From Pseudonocardiaceae bacterium (GTDB lineage Bacteria > Actinomycetota > Actinomycetes > Mycobacteriales > Pseudonocardiaceae): 37,807 nucleotides of DNA. The notes beneath the pieces are model-generated. The model was not told the origin of the DNA and did not search any database. It worked only from the letters and a program-made list of their open reading frames with translations. The DNA lies in the NCBI GenBank assembly GCA_009379815.1, contig WHSY01000043.1, positions 1 through 37,807 of the forward strand. Direction: 5' to 3'. The translations under genes were made by a program, and so were the position numbers. Numbering within the stretch: the stretch's first letter is position 1; each line of letters opens with the position of its first letter. Positions 10,359 through 18,812 of the stretch are shown piece by piece.

Positions 10359-11035
10359 CCCGCCCGACCAAGGTGCTGCTGGCCGACGATCAGGTTCTGG
10401 TGCGTGCCGGCTTCAGGATGCTGCTCGACGTCGAGGACGACATCGCGGTGGTCGGCGAGGCCGCCGACGGCGCCGAGACGGTGACGCGGGCCCTGGCCAC
10501 CCGCCCCGACGTCGTGCTCATGGACATCCGCATGCCGGTGCTCGACGGCATCGGGGCCACCGAGCGGATCGTGGCCACCCGCGGGCTGGAACAGGTGCGG
10601 GTCCTGATCCTGACCACCTACGACACCGACGCCTACGTGTTCGACGCGCTGCAGGCCGGGGCCAGCGGGTTTCTGCTCAAGGACAGCGGCCCGGCGGAGC
10701 TACTGCACGGCATTCGGGTGGTCGCGGCCGGCGACGCGCTGCTGGCGCCCAGTATCACCCGGCGGCTGATCGGGCAGTTCACCGCCGCCCGCACCGCACG
10801 CCAGGCGGCGGACGATCGCCTGGCGGTGCTGACCCACCGGGAGCGGGAGGTGCTCGCCCTCGTCGGCCGGGGCCTGAGCAACGACGAGATCGGCGCCGAG
10901 CTGGCGCTGAGCCCGGCCACCGCCCGTACCCACGTCAGTCACGCCATGGTCAAACTCGGCGCCCGCGACCGTGCACAGCTCGTGGTCGTTGCCTACCAGA
11001 CCGGGCTGGTCGGTGCGGGCCCGCCCGGCTCGTGA
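10355..11035 (+). CDS. NarL/FixJ-family response regulator
   Basis: 226 residues. The receiver domain begins KVLLADDQVLVRAGFRMLLD, has the phospho-acceptor at Asp57 in VVLMDIRMPVLDG, and ends with GASGFLLKDSGPAELLHGI. A LuxR-type helix-turn-helix follows (LTHREREVLALVGRGLSNDE, IGAELALSPATARTHVSHAM). ATG 10355 overlaps the kinase stop, so the two are a translationally coupled pair. Its stop faces the livF-like stop only 16 bases away. Target genes cannot be inferred. Confidence 0.95.
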   Translation: MTRPTKVLLADDQVLVRAGFRMLLDVEDDIAVVGEAADGAETVTRALATRPDVVLMDIRMPVLDGIGATERIVATRGLEQVRVLILTTYDTDAYVFDALQAGASGFLLKDSGPAELLHGIRVVAAGDALLAPSITRRLIGQFTAARTARQAADDRLAVLTHREREVLALVGRGLSNDEIGAELALSPATARTHVSHAMVKLGARDRAQLVVVAYQTGLVGAGPPGS

Positions 11036-11051
11036 ACGGCCGCGGGCGGTG

Positions 11052-11762
11052 TCATAGCGAAAGGTAACGGGTTTTCAGGGCAGGGTCGGCATCGAACGCC
11101 TCCTTCGTACCGCTATAGACCAGTTCGCCCTGCTCCAGAACATGGACGTGGGTGGCGAGGTTCATCGCGAAGGAGACATTCTGTTCTGCGAGCAACAGCG
11201 TGAAGTCCGTATTTTCACGCAGGCTTCGGAGCGCATCGAGCACATTTCGCGCGATGACCGGGGCGAGCCCCTCGCTGGGTTCATCGAGCAGCATGACGCT
11301 GGGGCGACCCACGAGACAGCGCGCCACCGCGAGCAACTGCTGCTCGCCGCCGCTGAGCTGGCCACCGCGGCGGGCCGCCAGGGGTTTGAGCAGCGGAAAG
11401 AGGTCGAAGACTTCATCCGGCTCCATCGGTCGCCCGTTGCTGCTGAAGGCAAAGCCGCCCAGCCGCAGATTCTCGGTGACCGAGAACCCGGCGTAGATGC
11501 GCCGGTCTTCGGGCACATAGCCCATGCCACGGCGCGCGAGGCGATGCGGAGGCACTCCTGTCACGTCCTCGCCGCGCAGCAGGATCCGTCCGCGGACTGA
11601 GGGGCCGAGATTCATGATGCTCTTGAACGAGGTCGTCTTGCCCGCGCCGTTCCGGCCGAGCAGTACGGCGGATGTGCCCTCTTCCACATCAAACGCCACG
11701 TTCCACAGAATGTGGCTGCTGCCATAGTACGAGTTCAGATTGCGCACGGTCAGCGCAGACAC
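11052..11762 (-). CDS. livF: Branched-chain amino acid-type ABC transporter ATPase (LivF)
   Basis: 236 residues. Walker A GRNGAGKTT, signature LSGGEQQLLAVAR, Walker B SVMLLDEPSEGL and switch region TLLLAEQNV. ALTVRNLNSYYGSSHILWNV at the start is typical of LivF. GTG 11762 follows the LivG stop by one base, with AAGGGA upstream. It is last in a livK-H-M-G-F order operon, and it powers import together with LivG. Codon use includes more A/T third positions than the flanking genes, in line with a transferred block (inference). Confidence 0.92.
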   Translation of the reverse strand: MSALTVRNLNSYYGSSHILWNVAFDVEEGTSAVLLGRNGAGKTTSFKSIMNLGPSVRGRILLRGEDVTGVPPHRLARRGMGYVPEDRRIYAGFSVTENLRLGGFAFSSNGRPMEPDEVFDLFPLLKPLAARRGGQLSGGEQQLLAVARCLVGRPSVMLLDEPSEGLAPVIARNVLDALRSLRENTDFTLLLAEQNVSFAMNLATHVHVLEQGELVYSGTKEAFDADPALKTRYLSL

Positions 11763-11763
11763 C

Positions 11764-12519
11764 TCAGGTCCCTTCTCCGAGATAGACGTCCACGACGCGC
11801 CGATCGTCGCGGACGGCTTCCGGCGGACCACTCGTGAGCACCTCACCCTGATTCAGGACCGTGACCTCCCCGGCGAGAGCGAACACCACGCTCATGTCGT
11901 GTTCCGTCAGCAATATGGTGAGACCGCCCTCCACATGCAGCCTTCGCAGCAGGGCCACCGTCTGCTCCGTCTCCGATGGCGACATCCCTGCTGTCGGCTC
12001 ATCGAGGAGGAGGACCTTCGGGTCGAGGGCGCGGGCCATCGCAAGCTCGAGCCGCTTCTTGTCGCCCTGACTGAGCACACCGGCCGACATCCGTGCGACA
12101 TCGGCAAGGTCGAACTCTTCGAGGATGGTATCCGTACGCTCGTGCTCTCGACGGCATCCGCCGAGTCGGCGGAAAAACCACCACGAGCTGTTGTTGTGAG
12201 CGTGGACAGCGGCGAGGGTGTTTTCGAAGACAGTCAGCTGGGTGAAAAGCCGTGCCACCTGGAAGGCGCGCCCGATTCCCATACGGACGATGGCGCTGGG
12301 GGATCTGCCTGTGATATCGTCGCCGAAATAGTAGACATGGCCCGCCGTGACATCGTGGACGCCCGTGATGAGACCGAAGAGTGTGCTCTTGCCTGCACCA
12401 TTGGGACCGATGATTGCACGGAGCTCGCCAGGTGCGATCTCCATGGAGACGTCGGAAAGGGCCGTAGCGCCGGGATAGCGCTTGGTCAGTCCATCGAATC
12501 GGAGTGCAGCTTCTGCCAT
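11764..12519 (-). CDS. livG: Branched-chain amino acid-type ABC transporter ATPase (LivG)
   Basis: 251 residues from ATG 12519. Walker A GPNGAGKSTLFGLITG, signature LSQGDKKRLELAMA, Walker B VLLLDEPTAGMSP and H-loop TILLTEHDMSVV. ALRFDGLTKRYPGATALSDV is the usual LivG opening. The start lies 34 bases inside the 3' end of livM, so translation is coupled. It pairs with LivF on the cytoplasmic side of the LivHM permease. Confidence 0.92.
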   Translation of the reverse strand: MAEAALRFDGLTKRYPGATALSDVSMEIAPGELRAIIGPNGAGKSTLFGLITGVHDVTAGHVYYFGDDITGRSPSAIVRMGIGRAFQVARLFTQLTVFENTLAAVHAHNNSSWWFFRRLGGCRREHERTDTILEEFDLADVARMSAGVLSQGDKKRLELAMARALDPKVLLLDEPTAGMSPSETEQTVALLRRLHVEGGLTILLTEHDMSVVFALAGEVTVLNQGEVLTSGPPEAVRDDRRVVDVYLGEGT

Positions 12520-13553
12520 GGAAGCCTCCAACCCCCTCTCGGACGGCGCGACCGCAGTACCTGGCGCAGCCTCGAAAGCCCGCCCAGCAAGCCGCCCGGG
12601 AACACGAGGATCACCGCGACGAGCAGGATGCCGATCCACATGATCCAGGTGGACGTGTACGCTTGGAGCCAATTCTCCAGCCACATGTACCCGATGGCAC
12701 CGAGTACCGGGCCGAAAAATGTGCCCATGCCTCCAATAATCGACATGATGATGGGCTCGGCACTGCGGATCAGGCCGAGCTCTTCCGGGGTCGCAAACAA
12801 GTTGTGATACGCCCGTAGCGAACCTGCCAGGCCCGCGAGCGTCCCTGCCAGTGTGAACACCGCAAGCTTGTAGAGCCGAACCCGCATCCCAAGGAACTGG
12901 GTGCGGCCCGCGTCCTCGCGGATGGATTTCATTGCCAGCCCCAGTGGCGAGTTCACGACCAGCCAGATGCCCATCATCGCGATGAAGACGATCACGAGCG
13001 TGAAGTAGTAGTAGTTGTTGAGCGGCCCCAGGTCAAGCGGACCGATGGTGCCACGAAGAATGCCCGCCAAACCGTTCTCGCCGCCGAGGTAGTTTCGCTG
13101 ATAGACGAAGGTGAAGGCGAGTTGGCCGAAGGCGAGCGTGAGGATCGCAAACGCCAGGCCCGCGGCGCGGACGATGAGCGCGCCGACCACCAGCGCTAAG
13201 AGCCCGCCCACCGCCGTGCCAAAGAGGAGTCCGACCAGCATCATGTCCTGACCCCACTTCGACACCATCACACCCACGGCATACACCCCCGCCCCGTAAT
13301 AGGCGGCGTGCCCGAACGACACCATGCCGGTGTAACCGATGAGGAGGTTCAGGCTGCTGGCGAAGAGGACGAAGATCAGGATTTCGTTCCAGAAGAAGAC
13401 GTTGTCCTGGGTGAAGTTCAGGGTGGGCACGAGCGCCAAGAAGCCGACGAGGATGAGCACCCCCGCGAGCGTGGCGACCTGCCGCAGTGAGAGAGGCAGG
13501 CCGCGAACGCGTCGCTTCGCGGTGGGCGTAACCGCTTCGGTCCCCACAGCCAT
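12486..13553 (-). CDS. livM: Branched-chain amino acid-type ABC transporter permease (LivM)
   Basis: 355 residues with a long hydrophobic core. The family hallmark NLLIGYTGMVSFGHAAYYGA is present, as are EDAGRTQFLGMRVRLYKLAV (the EAA-like cytoplasmic loop) and AEPIIMSIIGGMGTFFGPVL. A charged C-terminal tail (RSRRPRGGWRLPWQKLHSD) extends past the last span. ATG 13553 immediately follows the LivH stop, and the 3' end overlaps livG. It forms the membrane channel with LivH. Confidence 0.92.
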   Translation of the reverse strand: MAVGTEAVTPTAKRRVRGLPLSLRQVATLAGVLILVGFLALVPTLNFTQDNVFFWNEILIFVLFASSLNLLIGYTGMVSFGHAAYYGAGVYAVGVMVSKWGQDMMLVGLLFGTAVGGLLALVVGALIVRAAGLAFAILTLAFGQLAFTFVYQRNYLGGENGLAGILRGTIGPLDLGPLNNYYYFTLVIVFIAMMGIWLVVNSPLGLAMKSIREDAGRTQFLGMRVRLYKLAVFTLAGTLAGLAGSLRAYHNLFATPEELGLIRSAEPIIMSIIGGMGTFFGPVLGAIGYMWLENWLQAYTSTWIMWIGILLVAVILVFPGGLLGGLSRLRQVLRSRRPRGGWRLPWQKLHSDSMD

Positions 13554-14450
13554 CTAGCCGACCTGCTTGGTGAGCTCGCGGCTGCCGAGGATTCCCTGGG
13601 GCCTCAACAGCAGCACGACGATCAGGCCGAGATAGAAGCTGTACGGCGCCCAGCCGCTGAAGGTGAACACGAGGAAGCTGTTGGCCAGCCCGAGGATGAT
13701 GGCCGCGACCAGCGACCCGGGGATCGAATCCAGGCCCCCGACAACGACCACCGCGAAGGCCTGCACGAGGAACAGGAGCCCCAGCTGGGGGGTCAACGCG
13801 AGCGTCGGCGCCACGAGCGACCCCCCTATCGCGGCCAGCAGTGCGCCAAGCGCGAACACGCCCGTAAACACCAGCCCGACATTGAGCCCGAGAGCGCCCG
13901 CCATGTGTGAATCCTCCGCGACCGCACGAATCACGTAGCCGATACGCGTGCGGAAGAGGAGAAAAGCCAGTCCGGCGAGTATCACGAGGCCAGCGACGAT
14001 AATGAGCAATGACCATTCGGGCACCGGCGCTCCGAAGATGCTCACCGAACTCGCAAAGCCTTCTGGATACGACATGATGAGCGGATTGGGCCCCCACTGC
14101 AGGCGAACAGCACCCTCGGCTACGAAGATGAGCGCGAACGCGAACACCAGGATCTCGAGGTGTTCGCGATAATAGATACGGCGAAAGAGCGCAGCTTCGA
14201 GCACCGCCGCGATAGCCGCCGTGACGAGACCCGACCCGATCATGACCAGGATGAACAGTGGAAGCGACAGCGCGGCCGCACCGCCAAATTCATAGGCAAG
14301 GTAGGCGCCGAGCATGAAGAAGGCCCCGTGCGCGAGGTTCAGGATGCCCATCACACCGAACACCAGCGAGAGGCCCACCGCCACAAGGAAGAGCAGGAAG
14401 CCGAACGATATGCCGTTGACCGTGACGATGACGAGCTCGTCAAAGGTCAT
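13554..14450 (-). CDS. livH: Branched-chain amino acid-type ABC transporter permease (LivH)
   Basis: 298 residues. GISFGFLLFLVAVGLSLVFG and VMGILNLAHGAFFMLGAYLA are classic LivH signatures. EDSHMAGALGLNVG is the cytoplasmic coupling loop, and VVVVGGLDSIPGSLVAAIIL follows. GGGTAGG lies upstream of ATG 14450. A 64-bp gap to the binding-protein gene contains a small inverted repeat (CCTGG/CCAGG, 14483-14496) that could tune downstream expression relative to the more abundant binding protein. Confidence 0.92.
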   Translation of the reverse strand: MTFDELVIVTVNGISFGFLLFLVAVGLSLVFGVMGILNLAHGAFFMLGAYLAYEFGGAAALSLPLFILVMIGSGLVTAAIAAVLEAALFRRIYYREHLEILVFAFALIFVAEGAVRLQWGPNPLIMSYPEGFASSVSIFGAPVPEWSLLIIVAGLVILAGLAFLLFRTRIGYVIRAVAEDSHMAGALGLNVGLVFTGVFALGALLAAIGGSLVAPTLALTPQLGLLFLVQAFAVVVVGGLDSIPGSLVAAIILGLANSFLVFTFSGWAPYSFYLGLIVVLLLRPQGILGSRELTKQVG

Positions 14451-14514
14451 GGTCGCCTACCCTGCGCCGTGCTCGAGAGCGGCCTGGCCGTCCAGGTAGC
14501 ATCGCAAGCCCTTA

Positions 14515-15777
14515 CTACTGGCTGAACTCGCCCACTTCGCCCGGGTGCGGCGGGCTGCTCACGTCCTGACCGGGAATGGTGATGACGTCGGTCACTTCGA
14601 AGCCCTGCTCGTTGTCCGCCGGCGCGATCTTGAACATCGCGAGCGACTCGAACATCGCCTGATGGTCTTCGGCGCGGATCGTCGTCTCGCCCAGCGGCGT
14701 CTGCCACGTCAGCCCCTCGAGCGCGTCGTGGACCGCCTGGACCTCGGTGCTTCCCGCCTTTTCGATAGCCGCGGCATAAGCCGTCACGCTCATGAATGCG
14801 GTGGCGTTGTAGCCGATGGGGACGACCCCGTATTCGGCCTGGAACGCCTTCACGAACTCCGTGTTGACGGGATTGTCGAAGGCCTCGTGGTAATAGGCGA
14901 CGGAGATCCACGCCGTGGGTACGTTTCCCGCCTGGCCGAGCGGGCGGATGGCGTCGAGGTCGGTCCCCAGCATGAGGAAGGGGTGGCCTTCGACGAGTCC
15001 GATCGGCGCCGCCTGGCTGAGCATGTTGATCATGTCCCCGGAGTAGAGCGAGGAGAAGATTCCCGCCTGGTCGTGGCCGCTGAGGCTGTTGTTCAGCTTC
15101 GTGATGTGGTCACTGAACGAGGCTGCCTGGAACGGCGGCCACACTTCGCCCACCACCTCGAAGCCGTCCACGAGAAGTTCCATCTGGTTCTTGAAGATGG
15201 TCCACGTGATGTGCCCGTATTCGTAGTCCGGCGAGATGGAGCTCCACTCCGCGATGTCGCCGTCTTCCTGCACGATGGCTTGCGCCCCGGCCCTGGTGAG
15301 CATCTCGGCACTGGTCGTGGCGCGGAAGAAGTTCTCGGTGAACTCCGAACCGGTCACCTTCGTCGTCTGGCAGTACGAGCTCATGACAAGGACGCCGAGC
15401 TGCTCGGCGACCGGTGTGACCGCGAGGCACTGGGCGCTCGAGACGTAGCCCAACGTGAAGTTAATGTCCTCGTTGGCGAAATCCCGCACGATCTGCACGG
15501 CTTCGGCCGGAGATCCCTGGCCGTCCCGGTAAACGAGTTCGATAGGCCGGCCCAGCACACCGCCGTCCTCGTTGAGCATCTTCGCCGCGAGATCGGCGCC
15601 GCGCTTCTCCTCCTGGCCGAGAGTGGACTGGGCGCCGGTCAGCGGTGCAAGCACGCCGATGCGGATTGGTTCGTCAGTGCCGGCACCGCCGGGGGCGCCG
15701 CCCTGGCCGCCGCCGCAGGCGGCGAGCACAGCTGAGACGAGAACGACAAGCATGACCAGAGCTGGTATTCGTCTCAT
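14515..15777 (-). CDS. ABC transporter substrate-binding lipoprotein (LivK-like)
   Basis: 420 residues. The signal peptide MRRIPALVMLVVLVSAVLAAC ends in a lipobox with Cys21 as the acylation site, so the protein is anchored outside the membrane. The mature part opens with a Gly-rich linker, then IRIGVLAPLTGAQSTLGQEE, MLNEDGGVLGRPIELVYRDG and YNATAFMSVTAYAAAIEKAG, as in periplasmic-binding-protein type I receptors of the Liv/urea/amide group. The ligand cannot be assigned. ATG 15777 is preceded by AAGGAGG, a near-perfect ribosome binding site. It is first in the importer operon. Confidence 0.9.
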   Translation of the reverse strand: MRRIPALVMLVVLVSAVLAACGGGQGGAPGGAGTDEPIRIGVLAPLTGAQSTLGQEEKRGADLAAKMLNEDGGVLGRPIELVYRDGQGSPAEAVQIVRDFANEDINFTLGYVSSAQCLAVTPVAEQLGVLVMSSYCQTTKVTGSEFTENFFRATTSAEMLTRAGAQAIVQEDGDIAEWSSISPDYEYGHITWTIFKNQMELLVDGFEVVGEVWPPFQAASFSDHITKLNNSLSGHDQAGIFSSLYSGDMINMLSQAAPIGLVEGHPFLMLGTDLDAIRPLGQAGNVPTAWISVAYYHEAFDNPVNTEFVKAFQAEYGVVPIGYNATAFMSVTAYAAAIEKAGSTEVQAVHDALEGLTWQTPLGETTIRAEDHQAMFESLAMFKIAPADNEQGFEVTDVITIPGQDVSSPPHPGEVGEFSQ

Positions 15778-15875
15778 GCTGTTCCCTCCTTGGTTACCCG
15801 CTGTGAGGGCCTGCCTGGTGGCTTGTCCATCGATGAACTGAACTTGTACGCCGCCGATCACTGATTGTCAATGAT

Positions 15876-15956
15876 CTGCATTGACGGCTCTCCCTCATGA
15901 AGCTGCACTGATGGTTCCCCGTCATGAATCTGTAATGACGGCTCTCCGTCATGAAG
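15876..15956. repeat. Three tandem 27-bp repeats, each with an inverted repeat
   Basis: Copies at 15876-15902, 15903-15929 and 15930-15956. Copy 3 contains a perfect inverted repeat ATGACGG-CTCT-CCGTCAT; copies 1 and 2 are slightly decayed versions. The array lies about 100 bp upstream of the binding-protein start. It could be an operator array for the importer operon or the residue of an insertion-sequence end. Confidence 0.75.
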
Positions 15957-16129
15957 CTGGCGGGTGAGCGGCCGGCACGCGCTGCAAGGTCCGCTGAAGA
16001 CGGGCCGGGGGCCTTCACGGTCTGTGATCACGAGGAAGAGATCCCGAGGATCAAGGAGGGCCCCTAGCGGTCACAGATCCACCCTCCTTGCCTGGCGACC
16101 CACCCAATCGGCCGAGCCTGTGGACAGGT
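15957..16129. other. Intergenic region with short inverted repeats, possible mobile-element residue
   Basis: No gene seen. It contains the palindrome GTGATCAC (16024-16031) and an interrupted inverted repeat TCTGTGA (16021-16027) / TCACAGA (about 16071-16077), with GC-rich blocks GGGGGCC and GGGCCCC between or beside them. Together with the 27-bp repeats upstream of livK this looks like old insertion debris or a regulatory region. I cannot decide which. Confidence 0.3.
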
Positions 16130-16171
16130 CGTGAGTGGCGATGCGGCCTATAGCTCGTATCGCCACTCACG
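16130..16171. repeat. 13-bp perfect inverted repeat across the glcF stop codon
   Basis: Arms CGTGAGTGGCGAT (16130-16142) and ATCGCCACTCACG (16159-16171) with a 16-base loop that contains the glcF TAG. The terminal CGTGAG-GG/CC-CTCACG pattern matches the palindromes before glcE and glcD. No T-run follows, so either a non-canonical terminator or a repeat-family member is possible. Confidence 0.8.
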
Positions 16172-17506
16172 GGGCCGGAGGCCACGGATCGAGGCGTCGA
16201 GCACGGTGACGGTGTGCGCCAGCTCGACCGTCTCGCCGAGCCGCTCGGCGCTGGCAGCGATCTGCATCAGACAGCCGGGGTTGGCGGTGACCAGCAATTG
16301 CGCCCCGGTGTCGAGGACGTTGCGCGCCTTGCGGTCCCCCAGCTCGGTGGCAGGCTCGGGATTGATCAGGTTGTACACGCCCGCCGAGCCGCAGCAGATC
16401 TCCGCCTCGGTGATCTCCCGAAGCTCCAAGCCCGGGATGGCTCGCAGCAGCTCGCGGGGCTGGCTGCGGATGCCCTGGGCGTGGGCGAGGTGGCAGGCGT
16501 CGTGGTACGCGATTCTGACGTCGAGCGGATGGCGCTGCGCGACTGGTCCGAGCTCGGTGAGCACTTCGGAGATATCGCGGACCCGCTCCACGAGCGCCGT
16601 GGCACGGTGCGCGTAGTCCGGGTCGTCGCGCAGCAGGTGCGCGTACTCCTTCATCGCGGAGCCGCAGCCGGCGGCGTTGACCACGACCCGGTCGACGCCC
16701 GCGGCCTCGAAGGTGTCGACGATCGAGCGGGCGAAACCGAGCGCCTCGGACTCGCGACCCATGTGCTGCGACAGCGCCCCGCAGCAGCCCTGCCCGGGCG
16801 GGATCACCACGTCGCAGCCTTCGGCGGTGAGCACCCGTGCGGTGGCCGCGTTGATCTCGGGGAAGAACGCGTCCTGCACGCAGCCGGTCAGCATCCCCAC
16901 CACAGCGCGCCGGGTGCCCTGCGCGGGCACCCGCGGCGGCAGCTTCTCCCGCCGGGTGAGCATCGGGGTCAGTGACTCCATCACCCGCAGCGTCGGCGTC
17001 AACCGTTCGAGCAGCCCGGAGCGGCGCAACAGCCGGGCCAGGCCGCTGCGCTGGTAGAGCGCCAGCGGCCCGCGCAGCGCCCGCAACCGCTTCGGGTACG
17101 GGAACAGCGAGAAGATCGCCTCGCGCAGCAGCTTCTCAGCGCGGGACCGCTCGTGACGGCGCTCGACCTGGGCTCGGGTGTCGGACAGCAGCGTGCCGTA
17201 CTGCACGCCCGACGGACAGGCGGTGACGCAGGCCATGCAGCCCAGGCAGGCGTCGAAGTGACCCACCATCGACTCCGAGAGCGGTTCACCGTCCAGCCCG
17301 CTCTCCATCAGGTGGATCCGCCCCCGCGGTGAGTCCATCTCCTCGCCCCACAGCACGTAGGTGGGACATGCCGGCAGGCAGAACCCGCAGTGCACGCAGT
17401 CGTCGACCAGCTCCCGCTGTGGCGTGTGGTGCTCGTCGAAGGCACCGGTGGCGACATCGCTGTAGCCGCTGTCGAGGGCCCGCGTGACGTCGATCGGTTC
17501 GCCCAT
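16148..17506 (-). CDS. glcF: Glycolate oxidase iron-sulfur subunit
   Basis: 452 residues. Two 4Fe-4S motifs near the N-terminus, CVHCGFCLPACP and CLGCMACVTACP, are followed by two CCG-type cysteine-rich domains (GCCGALSQHMGRE with NAAGCGS, and ICCGSAGVYN with TANPGC). This is the standard GlcF layout: it takes electrons from the flavin subunits GlcD/GlcE and passes them to the respiratory chain at the membrane. ATG 17506 is one base after the glcE stop, with GGGAGG upstream. The stop codon lies inside a strong inverted repeat. Lactate-oxidising paralogues are similar, but the D-E-F order favours glycolate oxidase. Confidence 0.92.
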   Translation of the reverse strand: MGEPIDVTRALDSGYSDVATGAFDEHHTPQRELVDDCVHCGFCLPACPTYVLWGEEMDSPRGRIHLMESGLDGEPLSESMVGHFDACLGCMACVTACPSGVQYGTLLSDTRAQVERRHERSRAEKLLREAIFSLFPYPKRLRALRGPLALYQRSGLARLLRRSGLLERLTPTLRVMESLTPMLTRREKLPPRVPAQGTRRAVVGMLTGCVQDAFFPEINAATARVLTAEGCDVVIPPGQGCCGALSQHMGRESEALGFARSIVDTFEAAGVDRVVVNAAGCGSAMKEYAHLLRDDPDYAHRATALVERVRDISEVLTELGPVAQRHPLDVRIAYHDACHLAHAQGIRSQPRELLRAIPGLELREITEAEICCGSAGVYNLINPEPATELGDRKARNVLDTGAQLLVTANPGCLMQIAASAERLGETVELAHTVTVLDASIRGLRPREWRYEL

Positions 17507-17507
17507 G

Positions 17508-18734
17508 TCAGATCCCTCCCACGAAGCGGCCCGGCGCGAGCCGGTGCTCCGGGTCGAATTCGTCTTTGACACGCCGCATCAGTGTGATTGCCGGGACCGG
17601 CCCCCACACGTCGAGCCCTTCCTTGACGCCGGGCGCCGTGCACCGCAGCACCGCACTCCCCCCGTGGCGCCCGGCCAGCGCCCGCAGCGCGTCGAGGTCC
17701 GCGCCCACCCGCGCGGGGTCGAGCCCGACCGCGAGCACGCCGGCCCCGGCGCTGCCCCGCACCGCGCCGGGCGCTTCGGCCAGGATCGCGGCCAGCGCCG
17801 CGGGCTCGTGGCTGAGGGTGGCTCCCGGCCCGGTGACCGGGTCGTGCGGCAGCCGACCCCACCAGTCCGGAGGTGCCGCCGCAACCGCAGGACGGGAGCC
17901 GGTCGCCTCCCCGAGCAGCCGGGCGACCTCGTCGCACCGCGCGTCGATGCCTGCGGCGACACCTTCGAGGGCGACCCCGATGCTCACCGGCTCCCCGGGC
18001 GCGAGGCGGTCCACTTCGAGCGCGACGGGATCGTTCTGTGAGCCGCGCACGGTGGCGACGGCAGCCGCTGCCCGGCGCGGGTCCGGCGCGTTGACGGTCA
18101 CCCAGCGGGTGGATTCGGGCAGCGGATGGCACCGGAAGACCGCCTCGGTGACCACACCGAGGGTGCCCAGCGACCCGGTGTAGAGCTTGCCGAGGTCGTA
18201 GCCCGCGACGTTCTTGACGACCGTGCCACCGGACTTGGTGACGGTGCCGTCGGCTCGCACCACGGTGATCCCGATGAGCAGGTCACGCACCGAGCCGTAC
18301 CGGTAGCGCAGCGGACCGGAGCTCGCGGTGGCGATCGCCCCGCCCAGGGTGGTGCCCGCGACGACCGGGTCCAGCGAGAGCCGTTGCCCGTGCGGCGCGA
18401 GCGCATGCTGCAGCACGGCGAGCGGCAGCCCGGCCTGCACCGTGACCACGAGGTCGCCCGCGGCGTGCGCGACCACCGCGTCCATCCGGCTGGTGTCGAT
18501 CACCAGGTCCACGTCCGACGGGGGTGCGCCCCAGCTCAGCTTCGTGCCCGCGCCGCGGGCGACGACCCGCAGCCCCAGCCGGTGTGCCGCGCGCAACACG
18601 GCGGCGGTCTCGTCGGTACTGCGAGGGCAGGCCACCAGTTCGGGGGCCACCCCGTCGACTGCGTCGGATGAAGCGGCCGAGCGCACCTCGCACGCGGCGC
18701 CCAGCTCGTCGATCAGCCGGGCGGTGGCACTCAT
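17508..18734 (-). CDS. glcE: Glycolate oxidase FAD-binding subunit
   Basis: 408 residues, an FAD-linked oxidase N-terminal domain protein ([96 protein letters not shown]). GlcE is the second flavoprotein of the glycolate oxidase complex that converts glycolate to glyoxylate. The ribosome binding site is poor (GGTGGC), and the start is set by ATG 18734. A palindromic repeat fills the 75-bp gap to glcD. It is coupled to glcF by one-base spacing. Confidence 0.92.
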   Translation of the reverse strand: MSATARLIDELGAACEVRSAASSDAVDGVAPELVACPRSTDETAAVLRAAHRLGLRVVARGAGTKLSWGAPPSDVDLVIDTSRMDAVVAHAAGDLVVTVQAGLPLAVLQHALAPHGQRLSLDPVVAGTTLGGAIATASSGPLRYRYGSVRDLLIGITVVRADGTVTKSGGTVVKNVAGYDLGKLYTGSLGTLGVVTEAVFRCHPLPESTRWVTVNAPDPRRAAAAVATVRGSQNDPVALEVDRLAPGEPVSIGVALEGVAAGIDARCDEVARLLGEATGSRPAVAAAPPDWWGRLPHDPVTGPGATLSHEPAALAAILAEAPGAVRGSAGAGVLAVGLDPARVGADLDALRALAGRHGGSAVLRCTAPGVKEGLDVWGPVPAITLMRRVKDEFDPEHRLAPGRFVGGI

Positions 18735-18760
18735 GGTGTCGCCACCGCGGTCGTCGATCC

Positions 18761-18812
18761 GCTTGTGAGGGCTAACGGGTGCCAGAACACTGTGTTATCC
18801 GCTCACGGGTCA
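18761..18812. repeat. Palindromic intergenic repeat, copy between glcD and glcE
   Basis: On the minus strand the element starts TGACCCGTGAGCGGATAACA, continues with a GTTCTGGCACC core and ends CCCTCACAAGC. It shares most bases with the copy at 20305-20354. The first three bases are the glcD stop codon. The two ends can pair imperfectly (GTGAG/CTCAC). Confidence 0.75.

Noticed and set aside
15876-15956. CRISPR array
   Set aside because: The three 27-bp units are directly adjacent with no unique spacers and no cas genes nearby.
15960-16000. Possible further copy of the glc-type palindrome (GTGAGCGG then TCCGCT)
   Set aside because: Only short end matches remain and the core is absent, so chance similarity in high-GC DNA is as likely.
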